This document shows, in pieces, positions 1 through 11,316 of a DNA stretch of 64,000 bases. The notes beneath the pieces were generated by a model. The model was not told the origin of the DNA, made no database searches, and saw only the letters and a program-made list of their open reading frames with translations. The number at the start of each line of letters is the position of its first letter. Position 1 is the stretch's first letter. The translations under genes were made by a program, and so were the position numbers. Source of the stretch: Sisyra terminalis (taxonomy: Eukaryota; Arthropoda; Insecta; Neuroptera; Sisyridae); NCBI GenBank assembly GCA_958496175.1, contig OY292275.1, positions 12,214,001 through 12,278,000 on the forward strand, written 5' to 3'.

Positions 1-141
1 CATATCTCACGGTCAAAGAGGAATTTGGTCGCGAAAAGTATATAAAATATGTTTGTACATCAAGCCGATATTTTAACATAAGTTTCCACATAGGATCCTA
101 TTTGGGGGCCAACTGGCCATATGGATCCTACTAGACCCTTT
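1..141. mobile_element. Truncated end of a TIR DNA element
   Basis: This stretch aligns along its whole length with the right end of the complete element at 36784-37610 (roughly 37470-37610). It ends in the same terminal sequence, GGATCCTACTAGACCC followed by TTT. The element continues off the left edge of the window. No coding potential is visible. Confidence 0.75.
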
Positions 142-2289
142 GCAACTTATTATCTATTATCTTTATCAAATAATGAAATTCGTTAACTACATATTAGTTT
201 ATGTTATTAAATTTATCAAATATTTTGGTTTACAAAGAAACAATTCCCCATACTTACACCCCTAAACCCTAATGGCACAACTTTTGGTAAAAATACTATT
301 TCGTTTCTCTTTAAATTTATCAAGATATAAAGGAAAAAACTGCAAATAAAATTCACTCGATCGAATATAAAGACTTTAAAATTTAAAATTGTGAAAACAT
401 ATAAAATGTACTCGTATATGTAAGAGTATAATATTTTATGGCTGCTATACAGCATACTATCTGTTCTACCAAGTGGAATTTAATATTTTCGTTGTCGTCT
501 AGAAATCGACTTGTACAAATATTTAAAATAACCAAAATAACGTTTAACATGCCATCATTGTAAATTGTAATGATTTACAAAACAAAAAAACGCATACTTC
601 CTGTCACGACATTTCGTTTGAATTTTTAAATGAGCTTTTTTCAACGCAACTCCTCTTTGAATATTCATCCAAACATTATTCGGCTTTGGTCGCAACAAAA
701 ATTGCCTCTTGTATTTCAATCGGAAAAAAATATATCAAAATTAACATCAAGAATCATTCGACAAGAGGTACAGCACTCTGAAAAGCCTTTGAAATTCAGT
801 TGCTTTCGTATATGATTTTAATATTTCAATAAAAAGCTCTTGATCTTTTTATATACTTACTATAAAATAATTTCTGAGAGATTCAAACGTCTGCGCTTGT
901 TATTAATAAAATAATATTGCTTGGTAATTAAATGAAGAACTTATAGAGAAGACATCACGACTTTTATTAGACCCTTGAAAATTGTTTCTTCAAATAAACG
1001 TGAGGAAAACTTATCAATTTTCATTGAAGTTAATTGAAAAAATAAACATTGTGAGTTTCAATTAAATTGGAATAATTGGAGCTTGAATACTTGAAATAAA
1101 AAAGATGTGTTCCAGGAAAAAAATGTTCAATAGAGGATACTTGAGAAATTACTTCTTAATTTCTTCAATCTAAAATTTTGTAATTCATTATGTATTATTT
1201 GAAAATGTGATTCATGTTAATGAAAAAACTTTATTGAAAAAAAGAAACATGTTTGATGTCAATTTCTTTAATTTAAAAACAAAGCAATTTTATTAATTAA
1301 TTTACAATTTTTTAATATAAGAGTTGAAATTTAAGAGCAAAAATTATCTCAAATTAAATCTTGGATAGAATATTTCTTTTATTCTTACATCTTACTTACA
1401 AATGCCTTATTTTTTCAAGAATCTAAGAAGATAAATTCAAAATTGAAAACCTAAGATAACTTTGTTTACAAAAGTTTTCGTACTTGAACTTTTTGAGGAA
1501 GAACTAAGAAAATATAACTTTCTTTCAAAACCCTTGAAAATTCTTTTCAAACGATGCGAATTAATATTAGATTCTATTGTACCAATTCTTCACTTGAATC
1601 AAATAGATCCTACATGTAACAATGAAATAAATCCGCCACCTGTTATAATAAAATCACCTGAACTCATGTATCTTCATGGAGCCTGTTTCCTATGATTTAG
1701 TTATCAATCTGATTTTATAAAGCGTCGTATCCATAGAAAAATAGACGATGTTAACAATTGAATTTTCCTCCATGCTTTCCATCCGCTGAACCATACGTAT
1801 CAGATAAGTCGTACGTTAAATCCCAAGATGAAACTCGAGCATAATAAATTTTAATAAAAATATTTGAAAAAAAATCTATTTCTAATATTGAAAATTCTTA
1901 TACAGATATTATTCGAACAAAAGCCCAAGTTTGCAACAAAAATGCTGTCTAGATGTTTTCAACTGATTTCTATATATTTTGCTGTTCTGAAGACTAAAAA
2001 ATACTTAAAAGATTCCAAGACCTTAGGGTATTTTACAAAACGCAAAATTTAATTATAAAAAGAGGGCTTTTGGGCTAACTTGAAGTCATATATAAATGGA
2101 TACAATTTTATTTTGATTACAGCTTTTAAATGTTAACAAGCCATAACTAGCATTACTTTTTAAGTAAATAACGCCTTATATGAGCTAAATTAACAAACTC
2201 CCATAGTATAGTACATGTTATCTCATACTTTTAAGATCTTAGTAGAACCATCACATTGGAATATTTCCATAGGCTCTTCAAAAAAAAAG
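142..2289. other. AT-rich intergenic stretch, no gene recognised
   Basis: The sequence is AT-rich with only short ORFs (630-815, 1462-1695, 1864-2052). None resembles a known domain and none has splice or codon signals that persuade me. No repeat copy was recognised elsewhere in the window. Confidence 0.5.
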
Positions 2290-2489
2290 CCTTAAAACAG
2301 TTCTTCTTCCTAATGGCGATTTCTATGCTTCCATTCTTGCAGGTCATTCCGTACATCTCAAGGAAACCTACAAGAACTTGAAATTGGTTCTTTGCAAATT
2401 AAAATATAAAGACCACGGTTGGCAAATGTGTGATGATTTCAAAATCTTGGGCATGTTGTTCAGACAACAATCTTGATTTACCAAATTCC

Positions 2490-2692
2490 TTCTTCTTTTT
2501 TTTGGACAAAATAAGGTGGGGGAAATCTTCAAAAGACACCCAGGAAGACGGGTAGTGTCGGATTCACATAAAGCGCCTACCGACTAAAACCCCCACCTTA
2601 TTGATTACCAACCATTTAGGTTCTAAACCAGAAATGAAAGAAGAGGGTCAAGCAAAGGAATTGCTGGACACTGACGCCAGGGGCGAAGCTCG
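2490..2692 (-). mobile_element. 5'-truncated LINE 3' tail with 15-bp target-site duplication
   Basis: The insertion is bounded by a perfect 15-bp direct repeat, GATTTACCAAATTCC, at 2475-2489 and 2693-2707. It carries an A-rich tail at its left end (TTCTTCTTTTTTTT on the plus strand), so it lies on the minus strand. It is more GC-rich than its surroundings and has no ORF. A long duplication plus an A-rich tail fits target-primed insertion of a LINE or SINE. The LINE family is not identified. Confidence 0.65.
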
Positions 2693-2756
2693 GATTTACC
2701 AAATTCCCGTGCTTTTTGTGTCTATGGGAAAGTAGAGATTGAATAAATCACTGGAT

Positions 2757-2927
2757 TGCCTACTGGTAGCCGAGTGGTCTAGGTAACCGCTCCAAAACTA
2801 GAAGGTATAGTGGGTTTAATCCTCGTATCGTGCAAATTTTCAATATTTCTCGATAACGGATTTAATTAACCCTTGAGTCGCTAAAGGACCTTAGTAGTTA
2901 TAAAACGACGGTAAATAACAATTAAAA
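2757..2927 (+). mobile_element. tRNA-derived SINE with 12-bp target-site duplication
   Basis: A perfect 12-bp duplication, AAATCACTGGAT, lies at 2745-2756 and 2928-2939. The head resembles a tRNA of the Leu/Ser type: an A-box-like TAGCCGAGTGGTCTAGG at 2767-2783 and a B-box-like GGGTTTAATCC at 2812-2822. These would form an internal RNA polymerase III promoter. The body ends in an A-rich tract (CAATTAAAA). It sits inside the decayed coding region and is therefore younger than it. Confidence 0.75.
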
Positions 2928-3640
2928 AAATCACTGGATCAAAAAATGTTGGCCTCTGAGGGAGCTTAAAGCTGGTGAAAAGAACATTCTGCATGAAATT
3001 TTAGTGCTCCTCTTAAAACTCCTTTTAAAGTTCATTTACCACCGCTTCATATAATGTTGGCAAAAGACTTTCAAAAGATGGAAATTGCTTCAAAAACTCA
3101 ATGTCAAAGTTTCGGGGCCTCTTTCCAGGCTTCTCTTTGCCTCTCGAGGCAAAGTTGAAGGAAGGTGTTTTCGTTGGCCCAGATAGTAGACGGCTTATGG
3201 TTGATCCACAATTCATCATAGCCATGACCGATTTTCCAAGAGAAGAGTGGATTGCCTTTTAAAAGATCTTAGAGAAATTTTAGGCAATAACAAAGACCCT
3301 AACTACAAATTGTCAAAAGAATAGTACAAGTATTTCAAACTTAAGGTTACCTTATGAGTTTAAGAGTACATTTTCTGCATTTCCAATTCGACCACTTTCG
3401 ATAAAATTTCGGAGATATGAAGTGAAGAGCAAGGTGAACGATTTCATCAAGATATTAAGGAGATGGGAAAAAGATGCCAGGGAAGATGGAGCATCTCGAT
3501 GATGGAAAACTACTGCTAAATGCTTCAGAGAGACCTTCCAGATTCTTCCTACAAGCGAAAATGTACCAAAAGGAGTTTCAATGGGAAAAAGAACTGTGTT
3601 CAGTTCTTCTTTACGCATTTTAGATAAAAACATTAGTTTA

Positions 3641-5743
3641 GTAATGTAATCAGAAATTAAGAAAAATATTTTAGTCTTTTATTTTTGTTTAGAAAACGTG
3701 ACATTCTATAGCAAAATGATAGTTATTTTTGGATTCAGCTCACCCAAAAGCATAAGAATTACGCATAAAAATCAAAACAGCTTTCATTTATTATGCAGAT
3801 TTGAGTAATTTTTCGCCAAACTATACAATAAAGCTGCCCTCTATTCAAGAATGAAAATTCTGGCAATTGATATAACATATTGGCTACGATTACAAATATT
3901 TTATGTGGCAGACTTTAGTTGCGTTTCAAATTAGAATTGTATTGATTACACACAAGATTAAATTTTGTATAAACATCCCTTTCTTGAATCGAACGAATTC
4001 CAACAGCAGACAATGAATAATGTGGATTGTGGGCGCTCGTCTCTGATGTGGTTTTATCCGAAACAACCTGAAATGCTTGTTAATAGTTAGCGGTAAATTG
4101 TAATTACAAGCCTTAAAAATTTATTAAAAATTGCTTTTGGGGAAATATCTAAGCTTGCCGTGTTCATATCGCGTCAGCTTTCACAACAACTCAACATTAT
4201 GTTCGTGAAAAAAATTAGGTCATACTTTGTCGGAAAAAATTTCAAACACTAAACATTAATTGAAATAGTTTTAACACGGGGAAAAGCATTCGAGTCTTTT
4301 TAATGTTTGCTGTGATAAAGTTTTAGAAACATGAAACATTATGACAATGTTTTTCAACAACATTTTTCAAACGCTTTTTAAAGCTATTCTAAATTCATAT
4401 TGCATTAAAACCGTGAAACTTTTATACGATGTTTAAACTTTTCAATTTTCTAAAAGGTAATCAACTAATTACAAACTACTTAATAGTAAAAAATTATGGT
4501 TTTGTTTGGTAAACTAGAGCAGCACATTTTGCTTTTAAAATTCTAGTCAATAAAACTTAAAAATCAAATTTGATTCAATTTTAATGATAATGAAAATCGA
4601 AATATTTTTATAATTTGTGATTATTTTGAGACTTACCTTTGATGTATGATTAATTTATTTTTATCATCCTCAAGAGTACCAATTTTTTCCCGATTTTAAA
4701 TTGGTCAATGAATAAAATTGCGTAGTGTAAACGTAAGTCACATTTTCACAGGCATAATTTAAGGGACACCATTATTGAAATGGTTTACAAAAATGTTTTT
4801 TTTGTAACAAAAACAGTATAATGCCAACAAACACATTTTCTATTTCATGAAGAACGTCAAGCATTACTCATCAAAAAAAAAAAAAGGAAACGAAAAAATC
4901 AACATAAGAAACTAAATACAAGTTTCATCATCCTTTCTAGCACGAGTACTTACACATCAACAAAAACAAAAATATTTTTATAGGTCAAAACAGAAATAGA
5001 GCGCAATACTTCTCATCTTTACCTACTTTACGACCCTCAAAGTTTACAAAGTAATTTATTGCGATCGAAAAGATTAAATATTTTTACGATTAAAGAAAAC
5101 ATACTGTTCAAAAGTCACAAAGCGCCCGACAATCTCATACAAATATACAACCGGAAGTGAGTATCTAAATAAAAAATATGGTATAAATAATTTGAAAATA
5201 TATGTGCATACCTAAAATATTTTTATCATACCAAATCCTTCAACATAAACCGAAAAAAGTGAACGTATAAAAGATGAACGTTGTGATCTTTTTGATAAAA
5301 ATTTTAAATTAAAAACCATCAAAGCTCAGACCTTCAAAGATGAAACGTTTAATTGTGCAGAAATCTGAATTGTACAATGAAATATACTTTTAAATTATTG
5401 TAACGTTGTATCTACCTACAATGGGAAAGACTTGGCTCATATTTAATGGAGACAGTAATACAATTTTTATGTCAAAATTTTCATAAGACTTCAACCTAAA
5501 AAATATGCTGGTCTAATTGATTTTGAGAAGATCAAATATTTGTTTAAATTGAATAATGTAAAATATAGATAAATGTGAAAAGCATAAACGTTTCTTTTCA
5601 CTTATAAAATATGAAATAAGGTTATGAAAATATTGAATGGGAATTCCGAAAAAAATCATATCTTACAAAGAATTTGGGTAAACCCATCCTAGCTGTTTTC
5701 CATTCTTTGGTGAAATTTGGTGAAAAGAATTAGAGTACAGTAA
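3641..5743. other. AT-rich intergenic stretch, no gene recognised
   Basis: No ORF, RNA gene or repeat copy was recognised here. There is a short A-run near 4878-4886. Confidence 0.45.
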
Positions 5744-6290
5744 GTGAATATTCATAGATCTTTAATGGATACTATACCAAAAATATACACAATCCTCAAA
5801 AGAGCTCTGGAGGAAAAAACGGTTAAAAATTGCTTTATAAACTGTGGAAAAGACAAAAAACCGTTGGTTTTATCTAACCTATTATCCAGAGATTCCCAAA
5901 AAATTGGGAAGATATGGAAAAAGTTTGGCATAAGGGCTTGATATGACAATGAAGTTAGGTGGGTTTTTCAAAAGATGTAAAGATAAATTTCCGGATCAAC
6001 AAAAGTTAGGAATTTATGAAGCAGCCTATACTGGCTGTGATAAAAGCTTCGTTGGTTAGACTTGTAAACAAATAGGGTTTTGATTTAAAATATGCGTTAG
6101 TGAAAAATATTGTATACTAGAAAATTCAATTATCAATGAGATATACCTTTGCTGAAGATAAGTTTCTAAAAAATAGTCAGCACTATACCGATTTGATGCA
6201 CTCAAAACCGTTGAAATTTTTAATAGAATGGCAAAAGTAGTGAACTGCAAAAATGGACCAATTTAAACTTCACCACTTTAAGGGTTGCTC
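5744..6290 (+). pseudogene. Possible Penelope-like element C-terminal (GIY-YIG) relic
   Basis: Around 5900-5935 the translation reads KIGKIWKKFGIRA. After a frameshift comes DKFPDQQKLGIYEAAYTGC then DKSFVG, which resembles the Cys-containing GIY-YIG endonuclease start (GIYxxxCxxCxxxYIGqT) of Penelope-like retroelements. Further on, KTVEIFNRMAKVVNC resembles the R-x-x-E-I helix region near the end of that domain. Stops and frameshifts are frequent, so it is dead. The hammerhead-like motif about 550 bp downstream (6845-6890) fits a PLE, because these elements are known to carry hammerhead ribozymes. The match is by eye and weak. Confidence 0.4.
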
Positions 6291-6844
6291 ACAAAAACTC
6301 AAAGATACCAAACTTACCACTTAAGTAGCTATAGTACTTAATATATTAGTATTATATATAAGTATAGTTTTTTATTGTTATTCGTCGTTGCTTTATATCT
6401 ACTTACGTCTTTAGCACCTGTAGGGTTAGTAAAATTTCGTTATTGAGATATATCAAAAATTTGCTCGATACGAAATTCGCACCTTAACTTACCAGTTGTG
6501 AAGCAACGACCTCTGCCACCGGTAGGCTATACTATAGTTTTGTTGTTATGAATATTTAACTTACACTACTCAAATAGTATACAATATGTTTAGTACAATA
6601 TTTAGTACAATAACGTGCTGAGTTAACATTTAATTTTTACCTAAAGCAACTAAATTATGTTTGATTTACACTATTCAAATCAAAAAGGGGCAGGAAAATC
6701 GAAGCAGATAAAAATTAATCCCAAAAAATAAAACTAAAATCTAAATAAAATAATTTATTCAAGCCCATAATAGTAAATAATTGTCGCTATTCATGGGTGA
6801 TAGCATTAAAAAGACTGCTACTTTTTAACAATTCTTTCAAATCG
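6291..6844. other. AT-rich stretch, no gene recognised
   Basis: No coding or RNA feature was recognised. The region may be the non-coding 3' part of the PLE-like relic on its left. Confidence 0.35.
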
Positions 6845-6890
6845 TCGTAGGACGTTTCGTCTCTTTCGAAACTTCTTCAGATACTCAATA
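6845..6890 (-). ncRNA. Degenerate hammerhead-ribozyme-like motif
   Basis: On the minus strand the order is CTGAAGA, a GTTTC...GAGAC hairpin, GAAA, CGTC. The core has A for U in CUGAUGA, and stem I pairing is poor, so activity is unlikely. Confidence 0.4.
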
Positions 6891-6950
6891 ACGAGTAACT
6901 AAATGTCAGTACTTAGACTAAAATTCACAAAATATGAAAATAATAAATAA

Positions 6951-7103
6951 CATTATATAAAACCTCGATCCATCGTTGAAATAATCTTCAATTCAGTTAA
7001 TTTAAATAGCATGTACAATAAACATGGCTAGTTTTTACTCAGCACAGAAAATCAGAACTTGTTACTACTTGAATTTTATTCAAATTAAGTGAATTGAAAT
7101 TCT
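6951..7103 (+). repeat. Direct repeat, copy 1 (partner 8500-8652)
   Basis: Begins TTATATAAAACCTCGATCC and ends near GTGAATTGAAATTC. It is closely similar to 8500-8652 over about 150 bp. It is non-coding and lies inside the hammerhead-bearing inverted-repeat element. Confidence 0.8.
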
Positions 7104-7779
7104 CTTTTCTGGTAATTATACACCTTATACCCGCATTTGATCTTTGAAGCTTCTAGAGTGAAGAATATCAAAAGCTTAACTATTTCGATTATTATATATG
7201 AGAATTATTATGGATAAGGTTAAGGTTTCAAGGAAAACTTAGTCTTTCATCCACCAAAGTAAATCTGAATGGATTTTCCTAAAACCCGAATCAACTATGA
7301 CTAAATCTTGGAGTGTAAGTTATACATTAGAAAATTTATCAAAGCTTAATATTATTTTATTGAACAATGAAGAATTTAATTATTGATAAACAAATTTTAA
7401 TCATAATTTCTTTTTAGTAGTATTATTGTTATTTTTTTAAGTTATGGCTACTTTCTTAAAAATGTTTGGGTTTCTTGGAAACATACCACATAGAGCCAAA
7501 AAAATAAAACCACATCCACGTATAAAGTCCAGTTTTGAATAAATATTCACACAAAATAAGAAACTTATCAAATATCATCTTTTTTACTATTTTTTTTACA
7601 TTTTTTAAAAAATATTCCAAGAAAATATTTTCCCATATCTAACAATAAGCTTAATATATGTTCTCTGAAATTAGTGATAATTACCTATAGTTAATACAAG
7701 TATATGGTTTAGAGCTATGCACTGATATCTGAGGACAGTTCACATTGCAAGTGGCTATCTTAATTCACAAGATACTATT

Positions 7780-8060
7780 GACCAATAGAATTGCGAGATT
7801 TAGTGATGTTCATTTGTTTTGATTGTTGAAATTTTAAAATTTTTTGAAAACCACTCCCATTTTCAATGCGAATTTACAAATACGTACTTGCAAATATGAA
7901 ACTGACGTCATTCGGCGCTTATGATACATGCATTAACTACAAAGGTTGCAATTAAAAAAACTTTCAAATGGACAGTGAAACTGAAAATTAAATTTGTTTT
8001 GTTTGAAAACAAACATTTCATCCAAAACAGTTAATAAAAATATTAAATAAGAATAGCATC
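7780..8060 (+). repeat. Dispersed repeat, copy 1 (partner 22540-22830)
   Basis: Shares an ordered set of blocks with 22540-22830: ACCAATAGAATTGCGAGATTTA against GCCAATGGGATTGAGAGA (variants), TGTTTTGATT..TTGAAATTTT, CTGACGTCATTC and AATAAAAA. It is diverged, non-coding and of unknown class. Confidence 0.6.
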
Positions 8061-8499
8061 ACAAAATTAAGCGCTGGAAATAATATATGAACATTTTTAA
8101 TAACTGCAATAATAAGTTTTAAATTTTTTCAATTAACCATGTAATAATGTTTTGGGGGTTTGGGAATAATTTCAAAAGCTTACATTGTAATCTACGAATC
8201 ATTTACTAAATTTGTAGATTCCATAAGTACAGAATGGCGCATGAGTCGCTTTACCAGTTCAAAATAAAATATATTTTTTTGTAAATGATGTATTTTGATA
8301 ATTCTTTTTTGTTGGCAAAGCTTAAAAATTACAATTTTATTATGATTATTTATGATCAATGATATCTTGAAAATGGTTTCCATTTTCAGCTTCCCAAACA
8401 CAAGCCCTTTGTAAGGCGTTTTCCATGACATTTCTAAACATTTGAGACGGCATGGATCTTATTTCCTCCTGTATGTTTACTTTAAGTTGTCATTACTTT

Positions 8500-8652
8500 A
8501 AATTATATAAAACGTCGATCCATCGTTGAAATAATCTTCAACTCAGTTAATTTAAAAAGCATGTACGATAAACATGGTTAGTTTTTACTCAGCCCAGAAA
8601 ATCAGAACTTTTTACTACTTGAATTTTATTTAAATTAAGTGAATTGAAAGTT
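8500..8652 (+). repeat. Direct repeat, copy 2 (partner 6951-7103)
   Basis: Same orientation and near-full-length similarity to 6951-7103. Immediately to its right, 8655-8690 carries an inverted copy of the start of the same block, making a local palindrome. Confidence 0.8.
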
Positions 8653-8747
8653 ATTTCAACGATAAAACAACGTTTTATATAGTCCTATTTATTTTTTTCA
8701 TATTTTGTCAATTTCAGTCTTAATACTGGCATTTAGTAATTCGTTAT

Positions 8748-8793
8748 CGAGTACCTGAAGAAGACTCGAAAAATATGAAACGTCCTTCGATGA
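8748..8793 (+). ncRNA. Degenerate hammerhead-ribozyme-like motif
   Basis: Core CTGAAGA at 8755-8761, GAAA at 8777-8780, CGTC at 8781-8784. Stem II is largely unpaired (ACTCG...AATAT). It is the inverted counterpart of the motif at 6845-6890. Confidence 0.4.
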
Positions 8794-9009
8794 TTGGATT
8801 TTATAATCCAAAGACTCATCTAAATATTTACAATAAAAATTGTAAATAAAAATATTTACAGTAAACAGAAAAATCTACCATATAATCTAACTCCAAAATT
8901 ATTTCTGCTTATCCAAAAAGAAAAGTGTTCTAAAATTTTTTCCAATACCCTTTGTCTTAGACTTGTTTATAGAAACTACTACTACTACTTAACTACTGGA
9001 GCTTCGGCT

Positions 9010-9560
9010 TAATTAACCTGTATTACATTTTCTTATTTTTTGTTTTGCTTCATCCTCCTGAAAATTTGTTGAATCTGTTATTTCTTTGTGTGTTGTTCCA
9101 TTTTAATCTTTGTACTTATTTCTTTATTTTTTCAAAGTTTTTTCTTACATCTTCTGAAATGATGGGTTTTGATTTGATTTTTAATTTGTCTTGAAATCTT
9201 ATTCTTACAACTTTAATTAATTTTATATCAAATAGAATCCTCTGTACATTGTAATTATCTTTTAATCTTTGCAAACTAATTAAGTTTTGTTTTGCGATAG
9301 TAATAGAAATTCAAAATTCGTTTAATCAGGTTTCCAAAGGTTTTTTACAGAAATTGCTTCAAATTTGTTGTTTTCTTTCTCACAGGTGTCTGACTGTTTC
9401 TTAATTATTTTTTTTTTAAATTTCACCCAAAGTTTTCCTTTATTTCTTTCTTTTTTTTTTGATCATTCTGCATTCTTACCTTCAAATTTCGTTACTGTTT
9501 CGTAATTTCTTCGTTTGTTTTCCATAAATATCAAGTTCATTCCAAAACCTCAAGCTTCCC
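9010..9560 (-). other. T-rich asymmetric tract, possible decayed minus-strand coding remnant
   Basis: Over about 550 bp the plus strand is unusually poor in A relative to T, so the minus strand is purine-rich. A minus-strand frame reads SLQRLKDNYNVQRILF and on through IRFQDKLKIK, Lys-rich as in some retroelement proteins. The reading is broken and I recognise no domain. It may be a remnant of the neighbouring hammerhead-bearing element or just compositional bias. Confidence 0.25.
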
Positions 9561-11149
9561 ATTTTATTAAAAAAGATTTAAAATATTTTCTTCACAATTT
9601 ATTTCTAGACTAAAGTATAATTTATAAGTGTGAAAAACTTTTTTAAAACACATAAAATGGTGTGAATAAAACGACAATTGTGTTAAAACTCTTAACAAAA
9701 TTATGAATAATAAATAGTCTTTAAATTGTCTTCTTCATACTAATTGCACGTACTTGAACGCTTTTCAAAGCATTGTAAACTTTTACGTGACGTTATTTTT
9801 CTAAGTAAATATTCTCCACCAAAACTAATTGTGCATTATATTCGCTTTTATTGTGACAAACAAATATGAAATGCAATTATGCAAAAGAATTGTACAAATA
9901 ATGCGGTTTTGTTCGGTAAATAATTCATATTTACCCACGTTGGTGTAATCTCAAATGCAATATATTCCTAGTGCTTTTCAGATATTTGTATAATCAGCTC
10001 TGATAATTTAGTTAATGTTTGCAAATGTTAATTTGAGCTTTGGCTTGAATTTATCTGATTATGAGGTACTATGATGCAGCTATGTGTTTAATGCGTTTAA
10101 TTAAACCGTTCATTATTTTATCAGAGAATACAAACGTCGGTCAAATTGCTAAATTTCATTGAAACTCAGTGAATCGTTTTCCACCGTAAAAACGGTTTTT
10201 GCTTTGAGGAATTACTACTTTTTGTGGTTTTACTAGGAAAAATGTTTGAAGCTTTTGTTTTGAGGCTTAGAAAAACTAGGTTTTGAATAAATAATCAAGT
10301 GTTGGTGAATGCAAGGCTAAATTGTGGTCATTCCATGAATATAAATTTACTGATGCATCTGGAATGTAGAATGTAGACTTCAGACTATATGCAGTCCTTT
10401 GCACATTGAATGGGAAAGATCAAAACGATTGCCATCAAAAGCCAATGTATACGTTTATATGGGTTGTGTCACGAAAATTGTCAAACCGTTTGATCTCGAT
10501 GGAATATAATCATTACTTCCACCTTAGATGTATTTTACCACAACAAAACCTCCACCTCAATCTAATCGGTATACCAATAAAAATCACCTAAAAGCTCCAT
10601 CTCTATCCCACGATTTTTACATGAATATTTGAAATAAATTTCATAAATGTCACACACTTATAAAGCGACAGTGAAAATCCGAAAGACGCAATACAATAGC
10701 AGTCATATTTAATTGAATCGTCCGAGATTATTTTCTGTGAAATAATGAGTTGAACATTTCAATGGAAATGATGTGTTCTGTTTCTAAAATGCGAGCATAA
10801 AAGTAACCGCAGTTGAGGTTTCTGTTTTGAATTATCCCTCCAGTCTTTTGACTTGGATTTTCTATTGTGAAACTGATAATACGTTTTGCGACAAAATTAA
10901 GAATTGTATATACGGAATGGAATACAGTTTATGGACAGTGAATCCGGAATTAAGTAGAAATGAAAGTCTGTCATATGTTTGATTTTGATATTAAATTTGA
11001 TTTTGAAGTTAAATTAATTCAAGGATTCAAGTGAGAAAAACAACAGAATCCTCTTAAAATGTAAACTGAAATAAGTACATGATAAGAAATGGGCTTTAGA
11101 TTTTGTTTTTTAAAATCATAAAGTTTTAGTAAATTTAGAACAAAAAATA
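9561..11149. other. AT-rich stretch, no gene recognised
   Basis: The short ORF at 10406-10591 has no recognisable domain. Nothing else supportable is seen. Confidence 0.45.
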
Positions 11150-11251
11150 CAAGTCAATAAATTGGTTGTGTCCATATTTTACATAATTTTATTTTTTTTT
11201 AGTAGGAAAGTGGACAATAAAAAGGATGTAGATCCATGAACTAATTATTAA

Positions 11252-11301
11252 TTTTGCGACACGTTTCGGTCTTTTATTAGACCTTCATCAGGCTTCTAAA
11301 A
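11252..11301 (-). ncRNA. Hammerhead-ribozyme-like motif, intact core
   Basis: Minus strand: CTGATGA, one extra A, stem II GGTCT/AGACC with loop AATAAA, GAAA, CGTGTC, then GCAAAA. Stem I can form as GC/GC plus TTTT/AAAA with a 4-nt one-sided bulge (AGAA). Stem III would be very short, as described for minimal PLE hammerheads. Predicted cleavage follows the GTC. Activity is untested, and the extra nucleotide before stem II departs from consensus. Confidence 0.65.
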
Positions 11302-11316
11302 TCATATAAACACACT

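Larger units (their letters stand above)
2290..3640 (+). pseudogene. Decayed coding region of a repeat-associated arthropod protein family
   Basis: Read across frames on the plus strand, the pieces appear in a consistent order: a block near 2350-2470 (GHSVHLKETYKNLK, then KYKDHGWQMCDDFKIL), FTKFPCFLC-like around 2694-2720, KAGEKNILHEILV near 2970-3010, KLKEGVFVGPDSRRLM near 3150-3200, and GERFHQDIKEMGKRCQGRW followed by SYKRK near 3440-3575. From memory, this order matches a protein of unknown function that recurs in arthropod genomes and is probably mobile-element derived. Its usual tail is GERFHQDI...ERRYQG...DYxW...RK. The reading is broken by stops, frameshifts and two insertions (2490-2692 and 2757-2927). 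The two minus-strand ORFs over the same bases are shadows. I cannot name the element class. Confidence 0.6.
6845..8795. mobile_element. Inverted-repeat element with hammerhead-like motifs at both ends
   Basis: The left end (about 6845-6955) and right end (about 8690-8795) are diverged inverted copies. Both hold GAAACGTC with a CTGAAGA-type core, and the run AATAAATA...ATATAAAAC...TCGTTGAAATAA is shared in opposite orientation. A 150-bp block also occurs twice in direct orientation (6951-7103 and 8500-8652). The interior has no convincing ORF. This mix of inverted and direct terminal copies resembles the irregular LTR arrangements known for Penelope-like elements. The class assignment is inference. 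Confidence 0.45.

Noticed and set aside
2764..2840. Functional tRNA gene
   Set aside because: The anticodon and acceptor stems do not pair, and the sequence is bounded by a 12-bp duplication with an A-rich end, so it is a SINE.
3025..3633. Two minus-strand ORFs (66 and 93 aa)
   Set aside because: They lie over the plus-strand decayed protein whose conserved blocks are recognisable, so they are shadows.
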